Shown here: in pieces, positions 36,088 through 44,562 of the stretch | Position numbering within the stretch: the stretch's first letter is position 1 | How the letters are laid out: each line of letters opens with the position of its first letter | NCBI RefSeq assembly: GCF_001636295.1 | Contig: NZ_CP014209.1 | Coordinates: 1,302,001-1,366,000, forward strand | Reading direction: 5' to 3' | Source: Isoptericola dokdonensis DS-3 | GTDB lineage: Bacteria; Actinomycetota; Actinomycetes; Actinomycetales; Cellulomonadaceae | Length of the DNA stretch: 64,000 nucleotides | Position numbers and translations under genes: made by a program | Notes under the pieces: model-generated | Seen by the model: only the letters and a program-made list of their open reading frames with translations | What the model was told of the DNA's origin: nothing | The model's database searches: none

Positions 36088-37215
36088 TCAGACCTCCCGC
36101 TGACCGCGCGCGGCACCGGACAGCTCGTGGCGCCTCGGCCGCTCGTCCGGGCCGGCCGCACCGTCGTCCGGGAAGGCGTCGGGGCCGCCCGGGCCGTCCG
36201 GGCCAACCGGGCCGTCCGTGGCCGCATCGTCGAGAGCGTGCTCGTCCGGCGCCTCACCGACGGCCGGCGGGACGACCTCCGCGGCCGCGTCGGGGGCCAC
36301 GTCGTCGCCGGACCGGTACGCGGGCGCCCCGCCACGCGTGCGGCGCGACGGCACGGTCTCCTCCTCGGGCAGCGGCTCCTCCTCGAACACCCCGTGCTCC
36401 GCGGCCTCCTCGGCCGCACGCTCCGCGGCCACGTCGCCCGGCTCCGGCTGCACCGTGATCCGCGGCGTCGGGACACCGCGCCCCGGGGCGTCCAGGCCCG
36501 GCGCGGGACCCACCGCGGGCAGGATCTCCTCACGCCGCCCGTAGGCCGCCTCGGCCTCGTCACGCACCACGTGACCGGTCGAAAGCTCCACCACGCGGCG
36601 GCGCATCTCGTTGACGATCTCGTCGTCGTGCGTGGCCATGACCACGGTGGTCCCCGTCCGGTTGATGCGGTCCAGTAGCCGCATGATGCCGAGCGACGTC
36701 GTCGGGTCCAGGTTGCCCGTCGGCTCGTCGGCCAGGAGGATCGGCGGCCGGTTGACGAACGCCCGCGCGATCGCGACGCGCTGCTGCTCACCGCCCGACA
36801 GCTCGTGCGGACGCCGCCGCTCCTTGCCGTCCAGGCCCACCCACTCCAGCACCTCGGGCACCGTGCTGCGGATGACGTGCCGCGGCCTGCCGATCACCTG
36901 CAGCGCGAACGCCACGTTCTCGTACACCGTCTTGTTCGGCAGCAGCCGGAAGTCCTGGAACACCATGCCGATCCCCCGGCGCAGGCCGGGGACCCGCCAC
37001 GACGACAGCCGGGTCAGGTCGCGCCCGGCGACGTACACCCGCCCGCCCGTGGGCCGCTCCTCGCGCAGCACCAGCCGCAGGAACGTCGACTTGCCCGACC
37101 CCGACGCGCCGACGAGGAACACGAACTCGCCCCGCTCGACGTCGACCGAGACGTCGTCGAGCGCCGGACGTGCCCCGCGCTCGTAGACCTTCGAGACGTT
37201 CTCGAACCGGATCAC
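36088..37215 (-). CDS. ftsE: cell division ATP-binding protein FtsE with long acidic tail
   Basis: 375 aa. The ABC domain fills the first 228 residues: Walker [10 protein letters not shown] (36-44), signature LSGGEQQR, Walker [14 protein letters not shown] and the switch His in MATHDDEIV. FtsE normally ends about there. Here it continues for some 145 residues of low-complexity Glu/Pro/Asp/Gly sequence, possibly disordered. Uses ATP to signal through FtsX to the M23 hydrolase during septation. Start is GTG with a GAAGGGG site; the frame runs 20 codons further upstream but lacks a good start. Confidence 0.94.
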   Translation of the reverse strand: MIRFENVSKVYERGARPALDDVSVDVERGEFVFLVGASGSGKSTFLRLVLREERPTGGRVYVAGRDLTRLSSWRVPGLRRGIGMVFQDFRLLPNKTVYENVAFALQVIGRPRHVIRSTVPEVLEWVGLDGKERRRPHELSGGEQQRVAIARAFVNRPPILLADEPTGNLDPTTSLGIMRLLDRINRTGTTVVMATHDDEIVNEMRRRVVELSTGHVVRDEAEAAYGRREEILPAVGPAPGLDAPGRGVPTPRITVQPEPGDVAAERAAEEAAEHGVFEEEPLPEEETVPSRRTRGGAPAYRSGDDVAPDAAAEVVPPAVGEAPDEHALDDAATDGPVGPDGPGGPDAFPDDGAAGPDERPRRHELSGAARGQREV

Positions 37216-37363
37216 GGCGTGCCCCTTCCCGGCCCGCACCGTCGGGTGCCTGCCGGATTCGAGAGTCGCACGCACGTCACCGGCGCTCCGGGGACGACAC
37301 GCCGGGGCGCCGCGGGTTGGTCGGTTGCCTCGGACACCCGTTCGAGCCGGGTCAGCCCAGAGT

Positions 37364-37423
37364 GGCGCGAGTCAGCGCACGACGGCGCGAGTCAGCGCAC
37401 GACGGCGCGAGTCAGCGCACGAC
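37364..37423. repeat. three identical tandem 20-bp repeats downstream of prfB
   Basis: The unit read toward the 3' end of prfB is GCGCTGACTCGCGCCGTCGT, three perfect copies, plus a degenerate GGGCTGACCCGGCTCG half-copy beyond. The core GCGCTGACTCGCG can fold into a 4-bp hairpin with TGACTC as loop. The same core recurs at 53670-53764. Confidence 0.85.
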
Positions 37424-37440
37424 GGCGCCGGGGGGCAGGG

Positions 37441-38550
37441 TCAGCTGTCCCTGCCGGAGCGGCGCCAGCGGATCCCGGCCTCGATGAAGTCGTCGATCGC
37501 GCCGTCGAACACCGCCTGCGTGTTGCCCGACTCGTGCTCGGTGCGCAGGTCCTTGACCATCTGGTACGGCTGCAGGACGTAGGAGCGCATCTGGTCGCCC
37601 CAGCTCGCCTTGATGTCGCCGGCGAGCTCCTTCTTCTTCGCGGCCTCCTCCTGCTGACGGATCAGCAGCAGTCGGGACTGCATGACACGGAGCGCGGCGG
37701 CGCGGTTCTGGATCTGCGACTTCTCGTTCTGCATCGACACGACGGTGCCGGTGGGGATGTGCGTCATGCGCACGGCGGAGTCGGTGGTGTTCACCGACTG
37801 ACCGCCGGGGCCCGAGGAGCGGAAGACGTCGATCTTCAGCTCGGACTCGGGGATCTCGATGGAGTCGGTCTGCTCGATGAGCGGCACGACCTCGACGGCG
37901 GCGAACGACGTCTGCCGGCGGCCCTGGTTGTCGAACGGGGAGATCCGCACCAGGCGGTGCGTCCCGGCCTCGACGGACAGGTTGCCGAACGCGTAGGGCG
38001 TGTTCACCTCGAAGGTGGCCGACTTCAGCCCGGCCTCCTCGGCGTAGGACGTGTCCATGACCTTCGTCGGGTAGCCGTGGCGCTCGGCCCAGCGCAGGTA
38101 CATGCGCATGAGCATCTCGGCGAAGTCCGCGGCGTCGACGCCACCGGCGCCGGCGCGGATCGTGACGACGGCCTCGCGGGCGTCGTACTCGCCGCTGAGC
38201 AGGGTGCGGACCTCGAGGGCGTCGAGGTCCTTGCGGATCTTCGCGACGTCGGCCTCGGCCTCGATCAGCGAGTCCTCGTCGTCCATCTCGTGGCCCAGCT
38301 CGACGAGGGCCTCGACGTCGTCGATGCGGCCGGCAAGCTTCTTGACACGGTCGAGCTCGGCCTGCACCGCAGACAGGGCGCTGGTGACCTTCTGACCCTG
38401 CTCGGGGTCGTCCCACAGGTCGGGGGCGGCGGCCTGCTCCGACAGCTCGGCGATCTTCGCCTGGAGGGCCGTGGGGTCGCTCACGGCCTCGATGGACTCG
38501 AGGGTGCTGCGGAGCGCCTTGATCTCGGCGGGGAAGTCGATGGTGGCCAC
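37441..38550 (-). CDS. prfB: peptide chain release factor 2
   Basis: 369 aa. Recognises UGA/UAA through SPF (residues 204-206) and triggers hydrolysis with GGQ (249-251, in [10 protein letters not shown]). The gene is one continuous frame: the usual programmed +1 frameshift site near codon 25 is absent, as in other actinobacteria. GTG start with a -10 box directly upstream. Normally it lies next to ftsE, as here, separated by the 20-bp repeat array. Confidence 0.96.
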   Translation of the reverse strand: MATIDFPAEIKALRSTLESIEAVSDPTALQAKIAELSEQAAAPDLWDDPEQGQKVTSALSAVQAELDRVKKLAGRIDDVEALVELGHEMDDEDSLIEAEADVAKIRKDLDALEVRTLLSGEYDAREAVVTIRAGAGGVDAADFAEMLMRMYLRWAERHGYPTKVMDTSYAEEAGLKSATFEVNTPYAFGNLSVEAGTHRLVRISPFDNQGRRQTSFAAVEVVPLIEQTDSIEIPESELKIDVFRSSGPGGQSVNTTDSAVRMTHIPTGTVVSMQNEKSQIQNRAAALRVMQSRLLLIRQQEEAAKKKELAGDIKASWGDQMRSYVLQPYQMVKDLRTEHESGNTQAVFDGAIDDFIEAGIRWRRSGRDS

Positions 38551-38558
38551 GAGATACC

Positions 38559-38564
38559 ACCCTA
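38559..38564 (-). promoter_or_regulatory. -10 box TAGGGT, leaderless start of prfB
   Basis: TAGGGT with an 8-nt gap to GTG. Confidence 0.5.
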
Positions 38565-38646
38565 CCGCCGGGTCACGTCCGGTCCCGCCTGTGACGGGGT
38601 GAGCACCGACCGGCCGAGGGCCGGCGCGGCGTCCGTGCCGGGCGCG

Positions 38647-39120
38647 TCAGCCACCGCGCGCGGTCGCGGTCGCCGTGACCGTGATGCCGCCGCCGAAGGC
38701 GTCGGTGAACCAGCGCAGCAGCGGCGGACGCGACGTCGCGGCGAGGGTCACGGTCGCGGACCGTCCGTCGGGCGTCGAGGCGTCGACCACGACGACGGAA
38801 CGGAGACCGGGCGCGGTGGCGGCGGACTGGAGCGCAAGATGCTCGGCCACCCGGTGCGCGACGGAGGCGTCGGTGAGCGTGAGGGTCCCCGTCGCGTCGG
38901 GGGCAGCCACGGCGTCGCCGTAGTACACGTCCTCGGGCATCGAGTCGGCGCCCGCGACCGCCAGGGAGTCGGCGAGGTCGAAGAGGTGCTTGCGGTCGAG
39001 ATGGACCGCGGCGGCCGACGACACCGCCGCGACCAGCATGAGACCCACGGCGAGGAAGCCGATGGTCAGCAGCATGATCCGCCCGTCGTCGTCGCCGGAA
39101 CGGGCGTGGGCACCCCTCAC
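38647..39120 (-). CDS. TadG-like pilus-locus protein
   Basis: 157 aa. GDDDGRIMLLTIGFLAVGLMLVAAVSSAAAVHLDRKHLFDLAD is the typical TadG N-terminus (DUF2134-type helix), followed by a beta-rich secreted part. It is much shorter than full TadG, which usually has a von Willebrand domain. GTG start overlaps the previous TadE-like stop. Last gene of the Tad operon, so its expression depends on read-through from the interrupted upstream part or an internal promoter. Confidence 0.82.
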   Translation of the reverse strand: MRGAHARSGDDDGRIMLLTIGFLAVGLMLVAAVSSAAAVHLDRKHLFDLADSLAVAGADSMPEDVYYGDAVAAPDATGTLTLTDASVAHRVAEHLALQSAATAPGLRSVVVVDASTPDGRSATVTLAATSRPPLLRWFTDAFGGGITVTATATARGG

Positions 39121-39605
39121 GGCCTGACCGCCACGTGCTCCTCGACGGGGGCGACGTGCGACGCCTCCACGGGGACGGCCACGGGCACCCAGCCCTGCAG
39201 CGCCGCGGGGACCAGCGGCAGGGGGACGCTGTAGCGCACGTGCACGCCGACGGTGGCGCCGGGCGTCAGGCAGGGCTGGTGCGAGCACTCGAGGGTGAGC
39301 AGCTCGCCCGGGTCGACCTCGAACCCCTGGTCCGCCAGCGCCAGGGCGGTGGCGGCCTGCGCCCGTGCCGCCCCCTGCGCCGAGGTCTCCGCCGTGACGA
39401 CGGACCGTGCGGCCTCCCGCGCCGCGCCCTCGACGGCGAACGCCGCCGCATGCACCTGCGCGAGCACGACCACCAGGTAGACCAGCGGCACGAGGAGCAG
39501 CACCCCGGCCCCGAGGAACTCGATCATCGCGGACCCCCGCTCGGCGTCGACGCCGCCTGCGCCGTCGGGCCCGCCGTCGACAACCGTCTCCCTGCTGCTG
39601 CGCAT
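39117..39605 (-). CDS. TadE-like minor pilin protein (copy 1)
   Basis: 162 aa. DAERGSAMIEFLGAGVLLLVPLVYLVVVLAQ (about residues 20-50) is the TadE signature, a hydrophobic pilin-like helix after Glu/Arg/Gly, followed by AAFAVEGAAREAARS. Two Cys (C-x4-C, ECSHQPC) are near residue 108. Overlaps its upstream and downstream neighbours by 1-4 nt. Probably assembled in the Tad pilus or its periplasmic platform. Confidence 0.85.
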   Translation of the reverse strand: MRSSRETVVDGGPDGAGGVDAERGSAMIEFLGAGVLLLVPLVYLVVVLAQVHAAAFAVEGAAREAARSVVTAETSAQGAARAQAATALALADQGFEVDPGELLTLECSHQPCLTPGATVGVHVRYSVPLPLVPAALQGWVPVAVPVEASHVAPVEEHVAVRP

Positions 39606-40018
39606 CAGGCGTCCTCGTCCAGGGCGTGCCCCTCGGCCGTCATCGTGCCGCTCGGTCCGAGCAGCCCGACGACGGGCAGCGGAGCCCGCACCGTGACCTC
39701 CACGACGGGCAGGCCGTCCCGGACCGTCTCGCGGACGCTCACGTCCCGTGCGTATCGCTCGTCGAGGGCCGTCGTGAGCAGGTCCCGGGTCCGGGCCGCG
39801 CCGGCGGCGAGGTCACGGTCCGTCCGCGCCGCGACGCGCGCCCCCTCGGCCGCGGCATCGACGACCAGCACCCGGACGTGCAACGCGAGCGCGAGCTGGA
39901 CGACGCCGAGGAACAGCGCCACCAGCAGCGCGGAGACGAGGACGAACTCCGCGACCGCCGACCCGCGCTCCCGCACGTCGCGGTCGCGGGCGTCGTCGAC
40001 GGCCGACGCCTCGCTCAC
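39605..40018 (-). CDS. TadE-like minor pilin protein (copy 2)
   Basis: 137 aa. VRERGSAVAEFVLVSALLVALFLGVVQLALALH is a clear TadE helix near residues 16-48, followed by VVDAAAEGARVAAR, then a small beta domain. GTG start; its end overlaps the ATG of the other TadE-like gene. Both TadE copies in one locus are typical of actinobacterial Tad operons. Confidence 0.85.
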   Translation of the reverse strand: MSEASAVDDARDRDVRERGSAVAEFVLVSALLVALFLGVVQLALALHVRVLVVDAAAEGARVAARTDRDLAAGAARTRDLLTTALDERYARDVSVRETVRDGLPVVEVTVRAPLPVVGLLGPSGTMTAEGHALDEDA

Positions 40019-40212
40019 GGACCGGTGACGCTCTGGATCGCGTCGGTGAACGTCTGCTCCAGGAGCGGACCGGCGAGCGCCCACAGGGCGACGACCAACC
40101 CGGCGGTCATGAGCGTGACGAGCACCCAGCCGGGCACGTCCCCCCGCTCGGGGTCGTCCACCGGTACGTCGACAGCGGAGCGGTCGGGGTGGTCGGTCGG
40201 GTCGGCGATCAT
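40015..40212 (-). CDS. small pilin-like protein of the Tad locus
   Basis: 65 aa. A polar acidic N-terminus (MIADPTDHPDRS...DDPERGD), then one hydrophobic helix (VPGWVLVTLMTAGLVVALWALAGPLL) and a short polar end. Position after tadC and before tadE is where actinobacterial Flp-type or small accessory pilins lie. It lacks a canonical Flp cleavage motif, so a membrane accessory role is possible. GAAAGGTG ribosome site; first intact gene after the split tadC. Confidence 0.7.
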   Translation of the reverse strand: MIADPTDHPDRSAVDVPVDDPERGDVPGWVLVTLMTAGLVVALWALAGPLLEQTFTDAIQSVTGP

Positions 40213-40240
40213 GGTGCACCTTTCGGGTCGTGCGGACGGC

Positions 40241-40339
40241 TCAGAGTCCGATCCGGAGCGTGGCCAGGGACGGGAAGACGGCGAAGACGACGGTGATCGG
40301 CAGCACCAGGAAGACCACCGGCACGAGCATGGCGAACTC
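40241..40339 (-). pseudogene. tadC: tadC, 3' fragment cut off by the integrative element
   Basis: Encodes the last 32 residues EFAMLVPVVFLVLPITVVFA... of a T2SSF membrane platform protein and has its own stop but no start. Joined at GAG (40337-40339) to the fragment ending at 49211, it restores an uninterrupted frame (GGKKE-FAMLV), giving a protein of about 310 aa, the normal TadC size. As it stands it is not translated as a protein on its own. Confidence 0.9.
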
Positions 40340-40357
40340 AAAACCACTAATCTGCCC
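40338..40357. other. left attachment site (attL), phage-type half-site
   Basis: TCAAAACCA (40338-40346), 4 nt, then TCTGCCC (40351-40357). These are exact complements, with the same spacing, of TGGTTTTGA and GGGCAGA at the right end. The half-site ends 2 bp before the integrase GTG. Confidence 0.85.
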
Positions 40358-40359
40358 TT

Positions 40360-41808
40360 GTGAGCACCCCGAAGCGCCCCGCCGCCGCCCCCGTCCGCGC
40401 CGCGATCTACGTCCGCATCTCGTCCGACCGGACGGGAGGCGGGCTCGGCGTCGAGCGGCAGGAAGCCGACTGCCGCGACCTCGCGGCCCGGCTCGGGTGG
40501 GACGTCGCGGCGGTCTACGCCGACAACGACGTCTCCGCGTACTCCGGTGCCCCCCGGCCCGGCTACCTCGCGATGCTGGACGACGTGAAGGCTGGGCGCG
40601 TGCAGGCCGTCGTCGCGTGGCACACCGACCGCCTGCACCGCCGCACCCTCGAACTGGAGGAGTTCGTCGCGCTCGCGGAGTCGCACGACCTGCAGGTGCA
40701 GACGGTCCGGTCCGGGCAGGTGGACCTCTCGACCGCCTCCGGCCGCATGGTCGCCCGGATGCTCGGCGCTGCTGCGCAGCACGAGGTGGACCACGCCCGC
40801 GAGCGTATGAAGCGCGCCAAGGTGCAGGCCGCGAAGGACGGCAAGTACCGGGGCGGGAAGCGCCCCTACGGGTTCGAGCGCGACGGCGTGACCCACCGCG
40901 AGGAGGAGGCGGACGTGATCCGCCACGCGACGAAGGCTGTCCTCGCTGGCCGCTCACTGCGGGCCGTGTGCCGCGACCTCAACGCCGAGGGGCACCTCAC
41001 GAGCGGCGGCAAGGAGTGGGGCCCGATCCTGCTCCGGGACGTGCTCCTGCGGGCGCGGAACGCGGGGCTCATCGCGCACGGGACCGCGAACCGAGCCGGG
41101 TTCGAGGTCATCGGCACCGCGCAGTGGGAGCCGGTCGTGGACGAGGACTCCTGGCGCGCGGTCGTGTCGCTGCTGACAAACCCGAAGCGACGCACCAACT
41201 CGACGTCGTCGGAGAACCGCTGGCTCGGGTCCTACCTCTACCGCTGCGGGCGCTGCGGTGCCGTCATGCGCGCGGACTCCACGGCCGGGCCGGGGTCGAA
41301 CCGGCCGAACCAGGCCAAGCGTGTCCACTACCGCTGCACTGCCGCTGCGCACCTCCAGATCACGCAGGAGCGCACCGACGCCTACGTGCGCGAGGTCGTC
41401 GCCGAGCGGGTGCGCGACCCCCGCGTCGTCGCCGCCCTGACGGCAGCGAAGGACTCCGACGCGGCGACCGCCGACCACGAGCGCCGCACCGCGCTCGCGG
41501 CCCGTCTCGCAGCGTTCGAGGACGACTACGCGGCCGGGCACCTCACGGGCGCGCAACTCGCCCGCGCCACGGCGACGGTCCAGGCCGAGGTCGAGCAGAT
41601 CGACGCCCGGCTCGCGGCCCGTGTGTCACGCTCCGCGCTCGCCCCGGTGCTCTCCTCGAACGACCCCGGGAAGGCGTTCCTCGACGCCCCTCTCGACGTC
41701 CAGCGCGCGGTGCTCGCCGCCGTGCTCCGCGTCGAGGTGCAGCCCGCGACGAAGCGCGGCGTCTGGTGGTCCCCCGAGCGGCTGACGCTGACGGCCGTGG
41801 GCGAGTAG
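40360..41808 (+). CDS. int: large serine integrase
   Basis: 482 aa. Resolvase-type catalytic domain (residues 12-150) with catalytic Ser in YVRISSD (about S21), GVERQEADCRDLA, and VVAWHTDRLHRRTLELEEF. The recombinase domain (about 170-275) is followed by a zinc ribbon YRCGRCGAVM ... HYRCTAAAH and a coiled-coil (about 365-415) typical of integrases controlled by a directionality factor. GTG start directly abuts attL. Integrates and excises the element at the tadC site. Confidence 0.96.
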   Translation: MSTPKRPAAAPVRAAIYVRISSDRTGGGLGVERQEADCRDLAARLGWDVAAVYADNDVSAYSGAPRPGYLAMLDDVKAGRVQAVVAWHTDRLHRRTLELEEFVALAESHDLQVQTVRSGQVDLSTASGRMVARMLGAAAQHEVDHARERMKRAKVQAAKDGKYRGGKRPYGFERDGVTHREEEADVIRHATKAVLAGRSLRAVCRDLNAEGHLTSGGKEWGPILLRDVLLRARNAGLIAHGTANRAGFEVIGTAQWEPVVDEDSWRAVVSLLTNPKRRTNSTSSENRWLGSYLYRCGRCGAVMRADSTAGPGSNRPNQAKRVHYRCTAAAHLQITQERTDAYVREVVAERVRDPRVVAALTAAKDSDAATADHERRTALAARLAAFEDDYAAGHLTGAQLARATATVQAEVEQIDARLAARVSRSALAPVLSSNDPGKAFLDAPLDVQRAVLAAVLRVEVQPATKRGVWWSPERLTLTAVGE

Positions 41809-41827
41809 GCCCTCTGCGGCTCGGCCG

Positions 41828-41860
41828 GAGCCCCCACGGTCCCCGCGACCGTGGGGGCTC
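41828..41860 (+). terminator. terminator after the integrase gene
   Basis: Perfect 13-bp stem GAGCCCCCACGGT / ACCGTGGGGGCTC, 7-nt loop, 19 bp after the stop codon. Confidence 0.8.
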
Positions 41861-41886
41861 CTGCTTGTCCAGATAGGGCATCTGCT

Positions 41887-41966
41887 CATGGATGGGTGGA
41901 GACCCCATGGATGGGTTCGCTCGGCGGCCGGATCATGTTGTTGGCATGGGGCTTTGGGCTTATGTT
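41887..41966 (+). promoter_or_regulatory. putative promoter and direct repeat upstream of the excisionase gene
   Basis: CATGGATGGGT occurs at 41887 and 41906 (19 bp apart). Downstream is TTGTTG (41938-41943), a 17-nt spacer and TATGTT (41961-41966), a recognisable -35/-10 pair. The region 41861-42150 holds no convincing gene; short open frames lack ribosome sites and codon bias. The direct repeats may bind a regulator or directionality factor. Confidence 0.45.
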
Positions 41967-42150
41967 CGAGACACACCGCTCGGGGGTCGGTCGCCTGATC
42001 GCCCGGGAGCACGGTCAGTCGCGCAACCCAGCACCGGGCACAGCGCGGGGAGGCGGCGAGGGAGCGACCCACCGGGTTCGCGAGGTGCGAGGTACAGCGG
42101 AACGGGACAACGCCTAGCGCCCCGGGACTGCGCGCTTCCCAGGAGCACTC

Positions 42151-42411
42151 GTGTCCGACCCGACCACTCCCGCCCGACTCCAGTACGTCTCCATCCCTGC
42201 GGCAGCCCGCATGTTCGGCCGCAGCGAGCAGACGATCCGCAACTGGCTGCACCGGGGCTACCTCACCCCTTACCGCGCTCCTGGCGAGCGCGGCGTGCGC
42301 GTGAACGTCCAGCAGGTGCGAGACATGCTGCGCTCGCAGCCGCCGAGCCGCGTCCACCGCGCCCGTCGGATCACCCACGCCGCCAAGCCGTTGCCCGCGA
42401 GCGCCCGATGA
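42151..42411 (+). CDS. excisionase-like helix-turn-helix protein
   Basis: 86 aa. YVSIPAAARMFGRSEQTIRNWLHRGYLTPYR (about residues 12-42) is a MerR-type winged helix as found in excisionases; an Arg/His-rich tail follows. GTG start with AGGAG site. Placed downstream of the integrase, it is the obvious directionality-factor candidate, though it could instead regulate the next operon. Confidence 0.8.
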   Translation: MSDPTTPARLQYVSIPAAARMFGRSEQTIRNWLHRGYLTPYRAPGERGVRVNVQQVRDMLRSQPPSRVHRARRITHAAKPLPASAR

Positions 42412-42536
42412 GCGTCGCCGACGTCGTCACCGCTGCCCGTCGAGCTGCTGCGGCACTTCCGCCCCTGACCGACGAGCAGGTCGCCCGCGTGGTCGCCGCG
42501 CTCTCCGCGAGCGCCCCGCCGGTGCGCCGACCCTAG
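42408..42536 (+). CDS. 42-aa hypothetical protein
   Basis: MSVADVVTAARRAAAALPPLTDEQVARVVAAL... Its ATG overlaps the excisionase stop (ATGA). The pattern LPPLTDEQVARV, helix-forming, is one I recognise as recurring in small proteins next to excisionases in actinobacterial mobile elements. Function unknown; too small to carry an enzyme. Confidence 0.6.
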   Translation: MSVADVVTAARRAAAALPPLTDEQVARVVAALSASAPPVRRP

Positions 42537-42623
42537 ACCGCCGCGCGGGCTGCACCTCTGCGGTCGAGGCGATCACCCCGGCTCCGGCCGGGAGCGGCCC
42601 GCGCGGCTCCCCCCAGATACGAC

Positions 42624-42654
42624 GACGGCCCCACCTGACCGGGGTGGGGCCGTC
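42624..42654 (+). terminator. terminator between the excisionase unit and the HNH gene
   Basis: Perfect 12-bp stem GACGGCCCCACC / GGTGGGGCCGTC, 7-nt loop. It ends 23 bp before the next start codon. Confidence 0.75.
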
Positions 42655-42677
42655 CAGACACCGAACGGAGAGATTCG

Positions 42678-43172
42678 ATGAGCACTACCGATGACCACCA
42701 GGCTACAGCGCGCACAGTTCGTTGGGCGTGCGAATGGGCGCGCCTTCCCGATGCGGACACGCCGACGTACGAGGCGGTCCACCGGCGGCTGCGGGCCTCG
42801 CTCGGGCGCGCCGCCGACCACGTATGCGCGACTTGCGGCGAGCAGGCTGCCGAGTGGGCCTACGACCACGGAGACCCCGAGGAGTTCGAGGGCACGTCCG
42901 GCGGGCGTCGCGGGGCCGTCGTCTACTCCATCGACCCGGAGCGCTACCGGCCCCTGTGCCTGCCCTGCCACCGCCGCGAGGACCGTCCCAAGCGCGACGT
43001 GTGCGGCTGGGGGCACGACATGAGCGAGGGGAGCGCGAACGTCTACGCTCCCCGCCCCGGCTACCGCCGCTGCCGCGCGTGCCACGCTGCCCGCGCTCGC
43101 GAGGAGCGCCTGGCTGCCCGGCTCGGGCTGTCTCGCGGCGTGCTCGTCTCGCACGGGCTCGGCGAGCGATGA
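42678..43172 (+). CDS. HNH-like zinc-finger protein
   Basis: 164 aa. Zinc knuckle C50-x2-C53, an AYDH with H64, and C94-x2-C97-H98 (CLPCHRRED) form an HNH/treble-clef pattern; a second set C109...H113 with C132-x2-C135-H136 follows. HNH nucleases of this type occur in actinophages and satellites. Whether it cuts DNA is unproven, because the second catalytic His is not obvious. GGAGAG site before ATG; overlaps repA. Confidence 0.7.
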   Translation: MSTTDDHQATARTVRWACEWARLPDADTPTYEAVHRRLRASLGRAADHVCATCGEQAAEWAYDHGDPEEFEGTSGGRRGAVVYSIDPERYRPLCLPCHRREDRPKRDVCGWGHDMSEGSANVYAPRPGYRRCRACHAARAREERLAARLGLSRGVLVSHGLGER

Positions 43173-44263
43173 GCCCCCACGAGGTGGCGGCGGAGCAGGC
43201 GCGCCGCGCCGCCTTGCGAGCTCGCTTCCCGGCAACCAACTTCGCGACGTTTCGCGACCGCCCGGCACGACAGTGGCACGTCCCGGGGCTCCTGCCGGTA
43301 GGCGCTCAGGTGTCCCTGGTCGCGGGAGCCGGTGCCGGGAAGTCGAATCTCGCGCTCGACCTGGCGCTGCACATCTCCCAGGGCTTGCCGTGGGCGGGGC
43401 TGGCACCGGCCTACGACCCGCTCTACAGCGAGGACTACGCGCCCTCGGTGCTGTACGTGGACATGGAGAACGGCCCCGACGACCTGGAGGAGCGCCGGGG
43501 CGCGCTGCGCGCCGCCGAGGGCGTGGACCCGGAACGGTTCATCCACCAGTGGATGCCGGACCTGCCGGGTCTGGACACCGCCGCCGGTGCTCGGGCGCTC
43601 ACGGACATGCTCGACGGCTGGTTCATCGCCGAGGGTGACCTGCTCGTGCTCGACTCGCTCCAACGGCTCACCGAGGGGCCGGAGGACAAGGGCGACACGA
43701 TGCGGGCCTACTACCGGCACACGGCCGCGATGCTGCGCCGTCGAGGGATCACCGTGCTGCGAACCGACAACACCGGCAAGGACGAGTCACGCGGCGCTCG
43801 CGGCTCGCGAGCGAAGCAGGACGACGTAGACATCGAGTGGTCGCTGCGGCGCACCTCCTCGGGCCTCACGTTGCGGCCGACGAAGAACCGGACCGGCGTC
43901 GCCCCGCTCGCCGTCGAGGCGGACATGGGCACGCTGCCGGACGGTCGCCCGGTCGTCACCGGCTACCGGTGCGCGCAGGCGAAGACCGACGTGACCATCA
44001 TCGAGCGCGAACCTCGCGACGCCCTCCTCATCGCCCTTGCGGACGACGTGAGCGCACCGCGCTCCGGGTCCGGCCTGACGGCCCACCTCGGCTGGGGAAA
44101 GGGCCGGACCGCCCGCGAGCGCACGCAGGGGCTTCTCGACACGCTCGCCGCCGAGGGTCTGGCCGAGAACCGAGGCGAGGGGAAGCACCCGCGCTGGTAC
44201 GTCACTGCGGCAGGGAAGGACGCTGCTGCCGAGGTGCGCGAGCGAGACGAGGCGGAGGCGTGA
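43169..44263 (+). CDS. RepA-like AAA ATPase (AAA_25)
   Basis: 364 aa. Walker A GAGAGKSN (53-60), Walker B LLVLDS (158-163), and the sensor region VLRTDNTGKDESRGARGSRAKQD characteristic of RepA/KaiC-like primase-helicases of plasmids and phages. The C-terminal 90 residues include a winged-helix-like SGSGLTAHLGWGKGRTARERTQGLLDTLAAEGLAEN. ATGA overlap with the HNH-like gene. Likely to unwind DNA at an origin; the iteron-like array follows at once. Confidence 0.88.
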   Translation: MSPHEVAAEQARRAALRARFPATNFATFRDRPARQWHVPGLLPVGAQVSLVAGAGAGKSNLALDLALHISQGLPWAGLAPAYDPLYSEDYAPSVLYVDMENGPDDLEERRGALRAAEGVDPERFIHQWMPDLPGLDTAAGARALTDMLDGWFIAEGDLLVLDSLQRLTEGPEDKGDTMRAYYRHTAAMLRRRGITVLRTDNTGKDESRGARGSRAKQDDVDIEWSLRRTSSGLTLRPTKNRTGVAPLAVEADMGTLPDGRPVVTGYRCAQAKTDVTIIEREPRDALLIALADDVSAPRSGSGLTAHLGWGKGRTARERTQGLLDTLAAEGLAENRGEGKHPRWYVTAAGKDAAAEVRERDEAEA

Positions 44264-44273
44264 CCGCCGGATC

Positions 44274-44468
44274 GGTTGCCCTTCTGGTTGGCAGCGGGGC
44301 AACCGAGGGGGCAACCAACCAGAGGGGCAACCAGGGGGCAACCGGCTCCCGAGAACCTCAGAATTCCAACGATTCTGGTTGCCCCCCAAGGGGTAACCAG
44401 GGGGCAACCACGGTGTAGATGGGGGTTGGTTGCCCCCTGCCCACACCCCGAAGGGGTGGGGGGCAACC
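44274..44468. repeat. iteron-like array, GGGGCAACC
   Basis: GGGGCAACC starts at 44296, 44308, 44324, 44335, 44401 and 44460, with GGGGTAACC at 44390. The complement GGTTGCCC(C) starts at 44274, 44377 and 44428. Ten copies fall within 195 bp, on both strands. CACCCC gaa GGGGTG (about 44443-44457) can form a hairpin. The array lies directly after the RepA-like gene, where a replication origin or replication control site is expected. Confidence 0.8.
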
Positions 44469-44562
44469 AACCAACACACCCGCCCGTGGCGGGGGATGAT
44501 GAAGAAGCACGACCACGAGTCGCTGGCAGCAGGGCCGGACTCTCCGAACGAAGGAGAGAGCC

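Noticed and set aside
38470-38550. Programmed +1 frameshift in prfB
   Set aside because: The frame is continuous from GTG to stop with no in-frame UGA near codon 25.
41851-42117. Open frames upstream of the excisionase gene
   Set aside because: No ribosome site, odd composition, and they overlap a promoter-like region and direct repeats.
44260-44418. 52-codon GTG frame overlapping the RepA-like stop
   Set aside because: The peptide is a translation of the iteron repeats (GNQGAT) and has no family features; the repeats better explain the sequence.
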